From NCBI RefSeq assembly GCF_000280495.2, contig NZ_CP018016.1, forward strand, positions 3,782,001 through 3,846,000: DNA of 64,000 nucleotides, read 5' to 3'. Shown one piece after another: positions 26,801 to 36,100 of the stretch (positions are counted from its first letter, which is position 1; the number at the start of each line of letters is the position of its first letter). The stretch comes from Kosakonia radicincitans DSM 16656 (GTDB lineage Bacteria > Pseudomonadota > Gammaproteobacteria > Enterobacterales > Enterobacteriaceae). Position numbers and translations under genes: made by a program. The notes under the pieces are model-generated. The model saw only the letters and a list, made by a program, of their open reading frames with translations, made no database searches and was not told the origin of the DNA.

Positions 26801-27147
26801 GGTAATACATCATAGGTATTTTCCACAACCATTTGCGGAAACCCGTCAGGAAGCTCCGCAAGATAATGCTGAACAATTGCGCCACAGAAGTGATGATAAT
26901 TATTTTTTAATACTTCATGAGTATCTTTCCAGCCCGCATAAATACCCATATTCCCGGAACCGGCATGCCAGGTTTTTTCATCCATCGCGATAAATAAACA
27001 TTTACCGTTATTTTTTTGGGTATCAACCATGGTTAGCGCAATATTATCTGCCCGCCAGTCTGTGCCAGGTTGTACGTGCCATTTACTGCCCAGCAAACGC
27101 TCAAGCTCCGCGCTTTGCCATCCTCGCTGATGTGCATTGTTTGACAT
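23818..27147 (-). CDS. Three-domain fusion: Mur ligase, degenerate S11 peptidase, CapA
   Basis: This 1,109-residue protein joins three domains. Residues 1-495 are a MurF-like ligase with ATP loop GTVGKSS (135-141), the later NYNA and the C-terminal ligase domain. Residues 503-735 follow the S11 (DacA/DacC) fold, but the SxxK active site reads HLSH (His529, His532), and SGN and KTG are also gone, so it cannot be a normal carboxypeptidase. Residues 755-1100 are a CapA/PgsA metallophosphatase-like domain with LLGD, NFE (808-810), NNH (852-854), HWG and GPH. MurF-like ligases and CapA occur together in poly-gamma-glutamate systems. No signal peptide is visible. The start overlaps the hydrolase gene by 47 bases. 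The polymer is unknown. Confidence 0.87.
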   Translation of the reverse strand: MSNNAHQRGWQSAELERLLGSKWHVQPGTDWRADNIALTMVDTQKNNGKCLFIAMDEKTWHAGSGNMGIYAGWKDTHEVLKNNYHHFCGAIVQHYLAELPDGFPQMVVENTYDVLPVLADEARRRMNGTIIAITGTVGKSSTKDLLHMLLAEEGATIATQGNHNTRTGTMVSLARCITDPQHAVLEVAISALWMQSGGAGTRIKPHIVIITEIGMTQVGRNVKTLRDTARFKTRLCNAILPGGYAILNRDMDEYDFVSQEAIRYGARVISYGFHPQADVPVTNYAAETDHSIIEILFNGTAIKYQLNVPGKGMARNSVAALIAIHFSGGDINKAAGRIADYRNHKNKLQTGTMTLPGGGSVTLIDDNYNATLTSMCNAFEVASLYQMRPGQRRVAVLGRLATLGELAKESHIALAEPLLQAGFDRVWLHGEEMRDLMAVLPAGRVSGHFTRVDEMAESVMAGLKAGDVVLVKGSVSDSDFHQIVRRMKNISRRAAPALKEGQTAGVLINLSRGEQVVSCHADAVFEPLHLSHLLLITQLAARQNKNNSALTTPITAKTVPAGILQKGPALGLKAGQEYSVKCLLQAMIIHNARDAAVNLAHYLAGDTAAALSRVQAQAKALKMTQTQISNVSGRLWRQQQTTVQDIAQLVRHFYHHFPHFLHWFAESEMVSGERLYRKSSNIQAAGRASYSYSSGGTPRWGFAIHRHGGELWLACAAGADDAFHLDYLLDELLAQAEGEATVVNDEQVITFDKNDITVALLGDTYCGEWYTRQRQRRGIDDGLQRYGYDHAFLGIAPLLAGSDLTIANFEAALTESTQGTLAGRKPFCLTGDPLATTVTLKNHGIDAVTLANNHAMDAGIAGLRRTLDAFHQQGISTFGAGMNATQAHAPLTLAINDRRFKFFSAYWFRQYMEQDCAFYAQPRRAGVACISGGLTEKLREEKRSDDPATLIVLAHWGQDYQWTRPQQRQLAKRLMDAGADLIIGSGPHIPGDILRTGQGWVLYSIGNGVFNSNGEYQSRGMPPYGFIVRLSLGGTQPALELQPIFTDNQQTFWQPRPVSETEFEHVITILREQGTRITEQPRQEGAWIKRQKNARPVIVLPLDIRFAGR

Positions 27148-28003
27148 ACTTTAACTCTTGATTGCCTTTAAGATTATGATATTCAGGGGGATATGCAGGC
27201 GATTCAATTAAAGCGACGCGATGATGTTTATCACGCAATGCGCGTGCAAATTTAACCTGAAGTTCAAAGGGGGTGATTTGATCCTGAAGATTACCAATGA
27301 TCAGAATCTGACGCTGCGGGTCAGGAGGAATATTATCAATGTGGTAGAGCGGATCATAAGGATTATCCAGGCCGGTAATATCTTTCCCTGCATCGCTGCG
27401 CTCACCACGTTCTTTACGCAGCACTTCTGCCCGATTAAGAAGATCCCATGCTCCTGACGTTAAAATCGCACAGCGAATATCATTACGCCCGAGCGTTAAT
27501 AATGCTGAAGCCGCAGTTGCGCCGCCACTATGGCCTGTCAAAATAAACTGCCCGATATTGTATTGTTGTCGCAACTTGTCCAGCGTGGCGTTTAACGCCA
27601 GAAATTCAGCACGTTGCCGACGATTATAGTGATTACCGCTGGAGCCGTAAGTCCCTGGTCTGGCAACAATAACGACCGGCAGGCCGGTTCGTATACTGAA
27701 TTTTTGTGCGATTTTTCGTTGTGCCGTCGCGGTATTTGCCGGAATAGTTTGAGGATCGCGCTTGATAAAAGGCACACGATCGCCCAGAAATACCACCACC
27801 ACCAGGGGTGCATTCTGCATATTTCCACCTGCAAAATAGCGAATACAGTCAACTCCGCCATCATATTTTACCCAGACTTCATCAGCCGTAATGGGACAAT
27901 TACTGCTAATGGCTTTTTGATTCCATAACAAGGGTATATCCGCATAAACAGAAACGGATAAAAAAAATAATGTGATTATTCCGATACGCAGTGGAAATAA
28001 CAT
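27101..28003 (-). CDS. Secreted alpha/beta hydrolase
   Basis: This 300-residue protein has a signal peptide (about residues 1-21, ending SVYA) and an alpha/beta-hydrolase fold with nucleophile motif GHSGGA and a following serine-hydrolase acid region (IIGNLQDQITPF). His residues near YPPEYHNLK are candidates for the triad. Four Cys residues suggest disulphides in the periplasm. It is the first gene of a two-gene minus-strand unit with the Mur ligase/CapA fusion, which begins inside its last 47 bases, so the enzyme probably acts on the same product. It is divergent from the alpha/alpha-toroid gene with about 100 bp between. Confidence 0.83.
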   Translation of the reverse strand: MLFPLRIGIITLFFLSVSVYADIPLLWNQKAISSNCPITADEVWVKYDGGVDCIRYFAGGNMQNAPLVVVVFLGDRVPFIKRDPQTIPANTATAQRKIAQKFSIRTGLPVVIVARPGTYGSSGNHYNRRQRAEFLALNATLDKLRQQYNIGQFILTGHSGGATAASALLTLGRNDIRCAILTSGAWDLLNRAEVLRKERGERSDAGKDITGLDNPYDPLYHIDNIPPDPQRQILIIGNLQDQITPFELQVKFARALRDKHHRVALIESPAYPPEYHNLKGNQELKYVKQCTSARMAKRGA

Positions 28004-28107
28004 ATTTGCCCCCAGAACCAGAACAATGGGCTGCTACAATTGCAGGGTATAAACCTGAAATTATTAAGAATAGATGTTGCTGGCGCTAAAAATTAACGGG
28101 GAGCCAA

Positions 28108-29787
28108 ATGTCGCTTCATCAATTACTTACACATATGCAGCCCGCCGCAGAACAACTGGATATTAGCACGCCTTCCTCTTCCTCACCTGGCTGGGTTATT
28201 TTTTTCAGCGCCAGCGATGGTAAAAGCCGTGCTCAGGTTGTGTGCGGGCGCGGCCAGCGTTTCGATGAAGCATGGCAGAACGGAGCTGCTGCATTGCAAC
28301 ATTCATGTGGTATCCGGGAAGCAGCCATGATCTGGCTGCGCGTTGATATCGTTGAACAGGTTGAAAAACTGCGTTGGGAGAAATTGCAGGAGAAGCTGGC
28401 GGCGACCAAACGTAACTATTTTCGTTGGGGATTAAGTTTCGATCCCGCTTTTAACTATGCCTTTCTGGAACAGGAAATTGCTGCCAACGCGCTGCTGTAT
28501 GATGGAAAACAGGGCGTCGCGACGCCCAATAGTGCAAATCTGGCGCACTTTACCCGGCGGCGTTTTGGTGCGCGATTCGACTGGCCGCAGGAGGCGGATC
28601 GGCCGATCTGGCGCTTCAAAACCAGAGCGCTTTTTTCCGACGGTAAAACGCTACTGCCCATTGAATCTCACGGGCGAAACTCAGGGTATCGTCAGCTAAC
28701 GCACTGGCAGGATGAACTGGAGATGATGATCCTGTCGGCCACCGATTATCTGGCGCGCCAGATAAAACCTGGCGGCCAATATGAATATGGCTGGTTTCCC
28801 TGTTTTGACCGCCGGATCCCCACCTACAACACGTTACGCCACGCCAGTTCGACCTATGCCTTACTTGAGGGCTGGGAGGTGAGCCGCAACGATGATCAGC
28901 GAAGGGCTATCGAACGCGCCCTGAAAAACCTGAGCGATGAGCTGATTCAAAATTATCAACTCCCCGATGGCAGCAGCGCGGATTTTCTTATCGATAGCGG
29001 TAATGAAATCAAGCTGGGCGGTAACGCAGTTTGCATCCTGGCAATGGCAAAACATGCTGAACTCACCGCCGACGATCGTTATCTTGCGCAGATGAACCGG
29101 CTGGCGAATGGCATTTGTTATATGCAGGATCCGCAAACCGGCGGTTTTGTGCATGTACTGCATGCAGCTGATTTATCACTAAAAGCTGAGCATCGCATTA
29201 TCTATTACGATGGCGAAGCCGCCTTTGCGCTGATGCGCCTGTACGGAATTACCCGCGAGCCGCGCTGGCTCTCCTGCGTTGAACGGGCGATGGGCTATTT
29301 TATCGCTCAGCGGCACTGGCAGGCGCACGATCACTGGTTAAGCTACTGCGTGAATGAGTTGACACTCTATCGTCCGCTTGAACGTTATTACCAGTTTGGC
29401 CTTGACAACGTTCATGGCCATCTTGATTTTGTACTGAACCGGATCACAACCTACCCAACACTGCTGGAACTGATGATGGCGGCGGCAAAAATGATAGCCC
29501 GCCTGACGGAATCTGAGCACCGGCATTTGTTAAAAGAACACGATCCTGAAAAATTTTCTCTGGCGCTGGAAACTCGCGCCCGTTATCTGGCTAATGGTTT
29601 TTTTTGGCCGGAACTGGCGATGTTTTTTAAAAATCCATCGCGTATCGTTGGCAGCTTTTTTATTCGCCACCACAGCTATCGGGTCAGGATTGATGATGTC
29701 GAACACTATCTTTCAGGTTACATCGCCTATCGAAAATACTGGCAACAACAAGCCGCTCAGAAAACTGAACAACACTCGGCTCTTTAG
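28108..29787 (+). CDS. Alpha/alpha-toroid (six-hairpin) protein of unknown activity
   Basis: I cannot name this 559-residue protein. Its middle and C-terminal parts show repeated helix pairs with aromatic and acidic turns ([47 protein letters not shown]), as in six-hairpin glycosidases, polysaccharide lyases and lanthionine-cyclase-like toroids. No signal peptide is seen, so it is probably cytoplasmic. GGGGAG precedes the start. It ends nine bases before lapG, so it is in the same operon as lapG and lapD, while the Mur ligase/CapA pair reads divergently. It may build or process the same surface polymer; that is inference. Confidence 0.72.
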   Translation: MSLHQLLTHMQPAAEQLDISTPSSSSPGWVIFFSASDGKSRAQVVCGRGQRFDEAWQNGAAALQHSCGIREAAMIWLRVDIVEQVEKLRWEKLQEKLAATKRNYFRWGLSFDPAFNYAFLEQEIAANALLYDGKQGVATPNSANLAHFTRRRFGARFDWPQEADRPIWRFKTRALFSDGKTLLPIESHGRNSGYRQLTHWQDELEMMILSATDYLARQIKPGGQYEYGWFPCFDRRIPTYNTLRHASSTYALLEGWEVSRNDDQRRAIERALKNLSDELIQNYQLPDGSSADFLIDSGNEIKLGGNAVCILAMAKHAELTADDRYLAQMNRLANGICYMQDPQTGGFVHVLHAADLSLKAEHRIIYYDGEAAFALMRLYGITREPRWLSCVERAMGYFIAQRHWQAHDHWLSYCVNELTLYRPLERYYQFGLDNVHGHLDFVLNRITTYPTLLELMMAAAKMIARLTESEHRHLLKEHDPEKFSLALETRARYLANGFFWPELAMFFKNPSRIVGSFFIRHHSYRVRIDDVEHYLSGYIAYRKYWQQQAAQKTEQHSAL

Positions 29788-29796
29788 TACTGACTT

Positions 29797-30501
29797 ATGA
29801 ACGGGCGCCTCTACTCAACCAGAGCAGGCCATGGCAGGCAGCGATATTTGTGCTTCTGGTTGTTGCTTGTGTTTCTTTTTTCTCCCGGCGGATTGGCGGC
29901 GAGATGGGATTTCAATGCCATTAATTCCCGCACGCACCAGTTATATGGCACAGCGACGCCAGCAGCTCAGCAACGGATTGATCAATGGGCAATATTGGTG
30001 AATAACCCGCCGCAGGAATCGATTAAAGGAAAGTTAAATCGTGTGAACCAGTTTTTTAATCAACGCATGCTTTTTCGCGATGACAAGCTGGTCTGGGGAA
30101 CGGAAGACTACTGGGCAACACCGATTGAATTTTTACGTAAAGGTGAAGGCGACTGCGAGGATTATGCATTAGCCAAATATTTCACATTGCGCGAAATTGG
30201 CGTGCCTGCCAGCCAGTTACGCATCACCTATGTCAAAGCAGTAAAACTGAACCAGGCGCATATGGTGGTGACGTGGTATGCCACGCCGGATGCGATCCCG
30301 TTGGTACTGGATAATTTGAATACCGCAATTTTACCGGCCACGCAGCGTCCGGATCTTCTGCCGGTTTATGCATTTAACGGCGAGGGGCTATGGCTGCCAA
30401 GAGCCGGGGGAAATAAACGTGTCGGCGACAGTAAGCGCTTATCCCGCTGGCAGGAGCTTCTCACAAGAATGCGGGCGGAAGGATTTGTCATTCAAGAATA
30501 G
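29797..30501 (+). CDS. lapG: LapG-type periplasmic cysteine protease
   Basis: LapG cuts the N-terminal anchor of a LapA-type adhesin and so releases cells from biofilm. This 234-residue bacterial transglutaminase-like protease has an N-terminal hydrophobic signal segment (about residues 18-34) and the Cys-His-Asp triad: Cys120 in GEGDCEDYALAKY, His155 in NQAHMVVTWY and Asp172 in LVLDNLN. It is followed ten bases later by lapD, its inhibitor, and by a matching adhesin. The ribosome-binding site ahead of the ATG is poor, so translation may depend on the upstream toroid gene. Confidence 0.93.
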   Translation: MNGRLYSTRAGHGRQRYLCFWLLLVFLFSPGGLAARWDFNAINSRTHQLYGTATPAAQQRIDQWAILVNNPPQESIKGKLNRVNQFFNQRMLFRDDKLVWGTEDYWATPIEFLRKGEGDCEDYALAKYFTLREIGVPASQLRITYVKAVKLNQAHMVVTWYATPDAIPLVLDNLNTAILPATQRPDLLPVYAFNGEGLWLPRAGGNKRVGDSKRLSRWQELLTRMRAEGFVIQE

Positions 30502-30510
30502 GAGATTGCC

Positions 30511-32448
30511 ATGTCATTGTATAAGCAGCTACTGATCGGCATCTGTCTGTTTACATTGGTTCTTTTATGCGGAAATTACGTGATCACGCTTGAAAGCTCA
30601 CGTGAGCAATACAGTAATCAGCTGAACTCGCACGCTCAGGATGCCGCGACCGCGCTGGGCGTTGCACTGACCGGCCATATTGACGACCCGGCAGTGATCG
30701 AGCTGATGGTAGATTCCATTTTTGACAGCGGTTATTTCTACAGCATTCGCCTGGTCGATGTGAAGAGTGGTAAGACGTTAATTGAGCGAAAAGGCACGCC
30801 GCAAAGTGCGAATGTTCCCCAGTGGTTCGCACATCTCGTGAGACTGCGGCCAGGCGTGGGCGATGCCATTGTGATGAATGGCTGGATTCAGGCAGCACGT
30901 GTTGAAGTGGTCAGCCATCAGATGTTTTCTGTGGCCCGGTTATGGAACAATATGGTCGCCAGTTTCCTGTGGTTGAGCCTGTGCAGTTTGCTGTGCATCC
31001 TGTGCGCGATGTTCATGTTGCACCGCAGCCTGCGCCCCTTGAATAACGTTGTTGAGCAGGCTCGCTCCATCTGCCACCGCGAGTTTCGCAAAGTCACCGA
31101 TGTACCTAAAACGCCGGAGCTGATGCGCGTTGTCGAAGCCAGCAACATGATGGTTTCGCAACTGAAAGCCCTGTTTCATGAGCAAGCAGAACGCACCGAA
31201 TCTCTGCGTGAAGCCGCCTATCGCGATAGCCTGACGGAACTCAATAACCGCCGCGCGTTTGATATCAAACTGCAATCACTGCTGAGCGACGAAGAGAGCA
31301 AAGAAGGGAACCTTATTTTACTGCGAGTGCAGGATCTTATCGGGTTGAATCAGCGCATCGGCGCAGAAAAAGCCGATGAACTACTGAAATCTATTGCCAC
31401 TATTTTGCGCGAACTACAGAAACGCTTCCTGCGCAACGAGGGTTTTCTCGCCCGCATTCGCGGCAGTGAATTTGCTCTCCTGACCGGCGAGTTTCTTCCG
31501 CCAGAACTGGAAAACACGTTGTCCAGGCGGCTGAAAGCGCTTAACGACACGGGGATGAGCGATACCTCGCCCGTCGCCTATTTCACGCATGTTACGTTTC
31601 GCATGGGTGACACGCCACAGGCGGTGCTGACGCAGGCCGATCACGCGCTGGCGGAGGCCGAAACGGAGAAACATTACGCCGCCGAACCGTGGATAACAGC
31701 AACGGGATACAGTGAGGAGAACCATCACCAGTGGCTTAGCAAACTCGAAAAAGTATTGAATGCAGAAAAGTTTATCCTTTACGCGCAGCCGGTATTTTCC
31801 TGTCACGATCAACAGCGCATTTTGCACTATAAAGTGCTGGCGCGAATAAAAGAGGATAATGGCGAATTAACGCCTGCCGGACATTTCATGCCCTGGATTC
31901 ATCGGTTTTCACTTAGCTTTCGTATGGATTTAGTCATGCTTAAGCAAATACTGCGTGAAATGACAAATATCCCCTACCCTTTAGCGCTGAGCATCAGCGG
32001 TGAAAGCGTAGCGAATGACGAAAAACTGGATGCGATATTACAGCTGTTAAAAAATGCGCCAAATCAGGCCAGTAGCTTAACACTCGAACTGGATGAAAAT
32101 GAATTGCCCCATGCCGAACGCGTCAATGAACTGGTTAATAAACTTAAAGCCGTGGGTTGCCATCTGGGTATTCAGCATTTTGGCGGTAGATTCAATTTGA
32201 TAGGTAATTTACCTCAATGGGGGCTGGCCTGGATAAAAGTGGACGGCGCCTATATTCATCTTATTGATACAGAAGAAGACAAGAGAATTTTTATTGAAGC
32301 GATGTACTGGGCAACCCGGCAAATTGATCTTCCGCTTATTGCTGAGCGAGTGGAAACATCCGGAGAATTAGCGATACTCAATAAAATAGGTCTCTACGGG
32401 GCAATGGGGCGTTACTTCGGCGATCCCGGTTTATTGTCGAAACAATAA
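30511..32448 (+). CDS. lapD: LapD-type c-di-GMP receptor
   Basis: LapD senses c-di-GMP in the cytoplasm and, when bound, holds LapG in the periplasm so the adhesin stays on the surface. This 645-residue protein has a first membrane segment (about residues 6-26), a periplasmic domain, a second membrane segment (about 150-172), HAMP, GGDEF and EAL domains. Both enzymatic signatures are degenerate: GGDEF reads RGSEF (31459-31473) and EAL reads KVL (31831-31839), as in known LapD receptors. It therefore binds rather than makes or degrades c-di-GMP. AGGAG precedes the start. It lies between lapG and a small conserved gene. Confidence 0.95.
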   Translation: MSLYKQLLIGICLFTLVLLCGNYVITLESSREQYSNQLNSHAQDAATALGVALTGHIDDPAVIELMVDSIFDSGYFYSIRLVDVKSGKTLIERKGTPQSANVPQWFAHLVRLRPGVGDAIVMNGWIQAARVEVVSHQMFSVARLWNNMVASFLWLSLCSLLCILCAMFMLHRSLRPLNNVVEQARSICHREFRKVTDVPKTPELMRVVEASNMMVSQLKALFHEQAERTESLREAAYRDSLTELNNRRAFDIKLQSLLSDEESKEGNLILLRVQDLIGLNQRIGAEKADELLKSIATILRELQKRFLRNEGFLARIRGSEFALLTGEFLPPELENTLSRRLKALNDTGMSDTSPVAYFTHVTFRMGDTPQAVLTQADHALAEAETEKHYAAEPWITATGYSEENHHQWLSKLEKVLNAEKFILYAQPVFSCHDQQRILHYKVLARIKEDNGELTPAGHFMPWIHRFSLSFRMDLVMLKQILREMTNIPYPLALSISGESVANDEKLDAILQLLKNAPNQASSLTLELDENELPHAERVNELVNKLKAVGCHLGIQHFGGRFNLIGNLPQWGLAWIKVDGAYIHLIDTEEDKRIFIEAMYWATRQIDLPLIAERVETSGELAILNKIGLYGAMGRYFGDPGLLSKQ

Positions 32449-32485
32449 GTTAATAGTCACATCATAAATACAACAGGAGTTAAGC

Positions 32486-32827
32486 ATGCATTACATTGAA
32501 CGCGATGCTGAAGGACGAATTACACGAGTCGAATCCTCGCCATTTGCGGGGATGGTAGAACAGCGTGAAGAAGATACTCAAGAAATCACCGAATGGATTC
32601 GTATACATGCCATGCATCAGGAGACGCTTAAACGGCTCCAGCAAAGCGATCTTGAAATGGTTCGTGTGCTGGAGGATCTTATTGAAGTATTGATGAGTAA
32701 AGGAATTATTAGTATTACCGATCTGCCGCAAGCCGCGCAAAGCAAACTGATTAATCGCACGCAAGCGCGACTTACACTCAGCGGGCTGGAACGTTTAATC
32801 GATGATGAAGATGAGGGGATCTTCTGA
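32486..32827 (+). CDS. Small conserved protein of Lap clusters
   Basis: This 113-residue acidic protein begins MHYIERDAEGRITRVE. Proteins of this kind beside Lap-type adhesin genes are often labelled 'tryptophan synthase subunit beta like', a name that seems to have no functional basis. It is mostly helical, has no signal peptide or membrane segment, and ends DDEDEGIF. GGAG precedes the start. It follows lapD by 37 bases and is probably in the same transcript. Its role is unknown. Confidence 0.8.
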   Translation: MHYIERDAEGRITRVESSPFAGMVEQREEDTQEITEWIRIHAMHQETLKRLQQSDLEMVRVLEDLIEVLMSKGIISITDLPQAAQSKLINRTQARLTLSGLERLIDDEDEGIF

Positions 32828-32840
32828 ATTACTTTTCACT

Positions 32841-33014
32841 TTCGGAATAATCATCAACTTATAATAAATACTATTTTTTAGGAAAAATCACATAACTTTT
32901 AAATAACATTTCTTTTTTATCTTAGGAATAATCACGAACCTTAAAATAAGATGACCCTTAGGAAAAATCACATTTCCTTAGAAATCATGTTGATTTTATT
33001 TTAGGAAAAATCAC
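32841..33014 (+). promoter_or_regulatory. Array of five RcsB-box-like direct repeats upstream of the adhesin
   Basis: TTAGGAAWAATCAC occurs at 32878, 32922, 32958 and 33001, with a weaker copy (TTCGGAATAATCAT) at 32841. All point the same way, at intervals of 37, 44, 36 and 43 bases. The core TAGGAAAAATC is, as I recall it, like RcsB/RcsAB boxes, for example that of flhDC. The array fills the AT-rich space ahead of the adhesin gene. Confidence 0.65.
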
Positions 33015-33150
33015 CACCTTTAAAACAACGCTTTAAAAATAATAATTCCGATACCGAATATAATTATCCGGGCATCGATTATTTAATTTAACAAATGCAT
33101 TTCTGATTATTCAGCGGCAAATATCTGACGTATTTAAGAGGCTAATTTAT

Positions 33151-36100
33151 ATGAGTGTCGGGGTCGTAAAAACAGTTATAGGACAAGTCTTTGCGACCTC
33201 CCCTGATGGAAGCAGACATCTGCTGGTTGAAGGCGACACAATCCAGGAAGGAGAGCAAATAGATACGGGTGCCGCAGGTGCCATTTCGATTACCTTATAC
33301 GATGGAAAAACCCTCGATTTGGGCCGTGATACCCATTGGGATAGCCACGACGTTGCTTTAACCGCGGACTCCGAAACCCCATCCACAGACGTTGAAGCCA
33401 TCCAGCAGGCGATTGCCGCCGGGCAGGACCCGACGCAAACCCTTGAAGCACCTGCCGCAGGCCCGAATGCCAACGCCACACCCGCCGCGCCGGATGGCGG
33501 TGAGGAAGGCGGTAGCCACACTCAAGTCATCCTCGATCTTACCGGTGAGATCCTCGATCCCACCGCCGGATACCCCACTGCCGGAATTGATAATCCCGAT
33601 GGCGACCTGCGTGAAGAATTAGGCCTTCCTGCATCCGAACAAGGCCCCGAAATCGCTGGCGCGAATGCAGATGCGGATGCTGACTCCGATGCTGATGCTG
33701 ATGCCGACGCGGATGCCAATGCGGATGCCGATGCGGATTCCGACGCTGATGCCGACGCCGATGCGGACGCGGATTCTGACACGGATGCCGATGCAGATTC
33801 GGACGCCGATGCTGATGCGGATGCGGATGCGGATGCAGATTCGGACGCCGATGCCGATGCAGACGCCGACTCCGATGCTGATGCGGATGCGGATGCGGAT
33901 GCGGATGCGGATGCGGATGCGGATTCAGATGCAGATTCGGACGCCGATGCAGACGCCGATGCAGACGCCGATGCTGATGCTGATGCTGATGCTGATGCTG
34001 ATGCTGATGCTGATGCTGATGCTGATGCTGATGCTGATGCAGATTCCGACGCGGATGCTGATTCTGATGCGGATTCCGACGCTGACTCGGATGCGGACGC
34101 CGATTCTGACGCTGATGCGGATGCAGATGCTGATGCGGACGCGGATGCCGACTCCGACGCCGATGCCGATACCGATGCTGATTCGGATGCCGACGCGGAT
34201 GCAGATGCGGATGCAGACTCTGATGCTGACTCCGACTCGGATGCGGACGCTGATGCCGATGCGGACTCCGATGCAGATTCCGACGCGGACTCTGATGCCG
34301 ATGCAGACGCCGATTCCGATGCTGATGCCGATGCCGACGCGGATACTGATGCGGACACCGACGCGGATGCTGATGCGGATGCGGACTCCGATTCCGACGC
34401 CGATTCCGATGCGGATGCCGACGCAGACGCTGATGCAGACACTGATGCCGATGCGGACTCCGATGCCGATGCAGACGCCGACGCCGACGCAGATGCAGAT
34501 GCAGATGCAGATGCAGATGCGGACGCTGATGCTGATGCCGATGCCGATGCCGATTCCGACGCAGACACTGATGCAGATGCCGATGCGGATGCCGACGCAG
34601 ACGCTGATGCAGACACTGATGCCGATGCGGACTCCGATGCCGATGCAGACGCCGACGCAGATGCAGATGCAGATGCAGATGCAGATGCCGACGCTGATGC
34701 CGATGCAGACTCCGACGCAGATGCTGATGCTGATGCTGATGCAGACGCTGATGCGGATGCAGATTCCGACGCGGATGCAGACGCAGATGCCGACGCTGAT
34801 GCAGATGCGGACTCCGATGCGGATGCGGACGCCGATGCGGATTCTGATGCAGACTCCGACGCTGATGCAGACTCCGACGCCGACTCGGACGCAGATTCCG
34901 ATGCCGACGCCGATGCTGACTCCGATGCCGATGCCGACGCGGATGCTGATGCAGATTCCGACGCCGACGCAGACGCCGATGCGGACTCTGACGCGGACGC
35001 GGATGCCGATTCAGACGCTGATGCGGATGCAGACGCCGACGCAGACGCAGACGCAGACGCCGATGCCGACTCTGATGCAGATTCGGATGCCGACGCTGAT
35101 TCGGATACCGATGCAGATGCGGACTCCGATGCCGACGCGGATGCGGATGCAGATGCCGATGCGGATTCGGACGCGGATGCCGATGCGGACGCGGACGCGG
35201 ATGCCGACGCAGATGCAGATGCAGACGCGGATGCAGATGCGGACGCTGATGCGGATGCTGACTCCGACGCGGACGCGGATGCAGACGCAGATGCAGATTC
35301 CGATGCAGATGCAGATGCAGATGCAGATGCAGATGCAGATGCAGACGCCGATTCTGACGCAGACTCTGATGCGGATGCGGACTCTGACGCGGATGCCGAT
35401 GCCGATGCGGATGCGGATTCTGACGCAGATGCTGATGCGGATTCCGACGCCGATGCGGATTCTGATGCAGACTCCGACGCTGATGCAGACTCCGACGCCG
35501 ACTCGGACGCAGATTCCGATGCCGACGCCGATGCTGACTCCGATGCCGATGCCGACGCGGATGCTGATGCAGATTCCGACGCCGACGCAGACGCCGATGC
35601 GGACTCTGACGCGGACGCGGATGCCGATTCAGACGCTGATGCGGATGCAGACGCCGACGCAGACGCAGACGCAGACGCCGATGCCGACTCTGATGCAGAT
35701 TCGGATGCCGACGCTGATTCGGATACCGATGCAGATGCGGATTCCGACGCTGACTCGGATGCGGACGCCGATTCCGATGCTGATTCTGACGCCGATGCGG
35801 ATTCTGACGCTGATGCGGATGCGGACTCCGATGCAGATTCGGATGCGGATGCAGATGCAGACGCCGATTCCGACGCTGATGCGGATGCCGATTCTGACGC
35901 TGATGCTGACTCGGATGCCGACGCTGACTCGGATGCCGATGCGGATGCGGATGCCGATTCTGATGCGGATTCCGACGCCGATGCGGATTCTGATGCAGAC
36001 TCCGATGCCGACGCGGATGCGGATGCAGATGCCGATGCGGATTCGGACGCAGACGCAGACTCCGACGCAGATGCAGACTCCGACGCAGATGCTGATTCTG

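Noticed and set aside
23818-27147. Sequencing frameshift joining separate MurF, DacC and CapA genes
   Set aside because: A single open frame runs through all three domains with plausible linkers and no internal stop codon, so a true fusion is the simpler reading.
32841-33014. CRISPR array made of the TTAGGAAWAATCAC repeats
   Set aside because: The repeats are only 14 bases, imperfect, with spacers of 22-30 bases, and no cas genes are present.
33522-34616. Antisense open frame of Ser-Ala/Glu-Ala repeats
   Set aside because: This is the reverse-strand shadow of the same hexamer repeat, with no independent signals.
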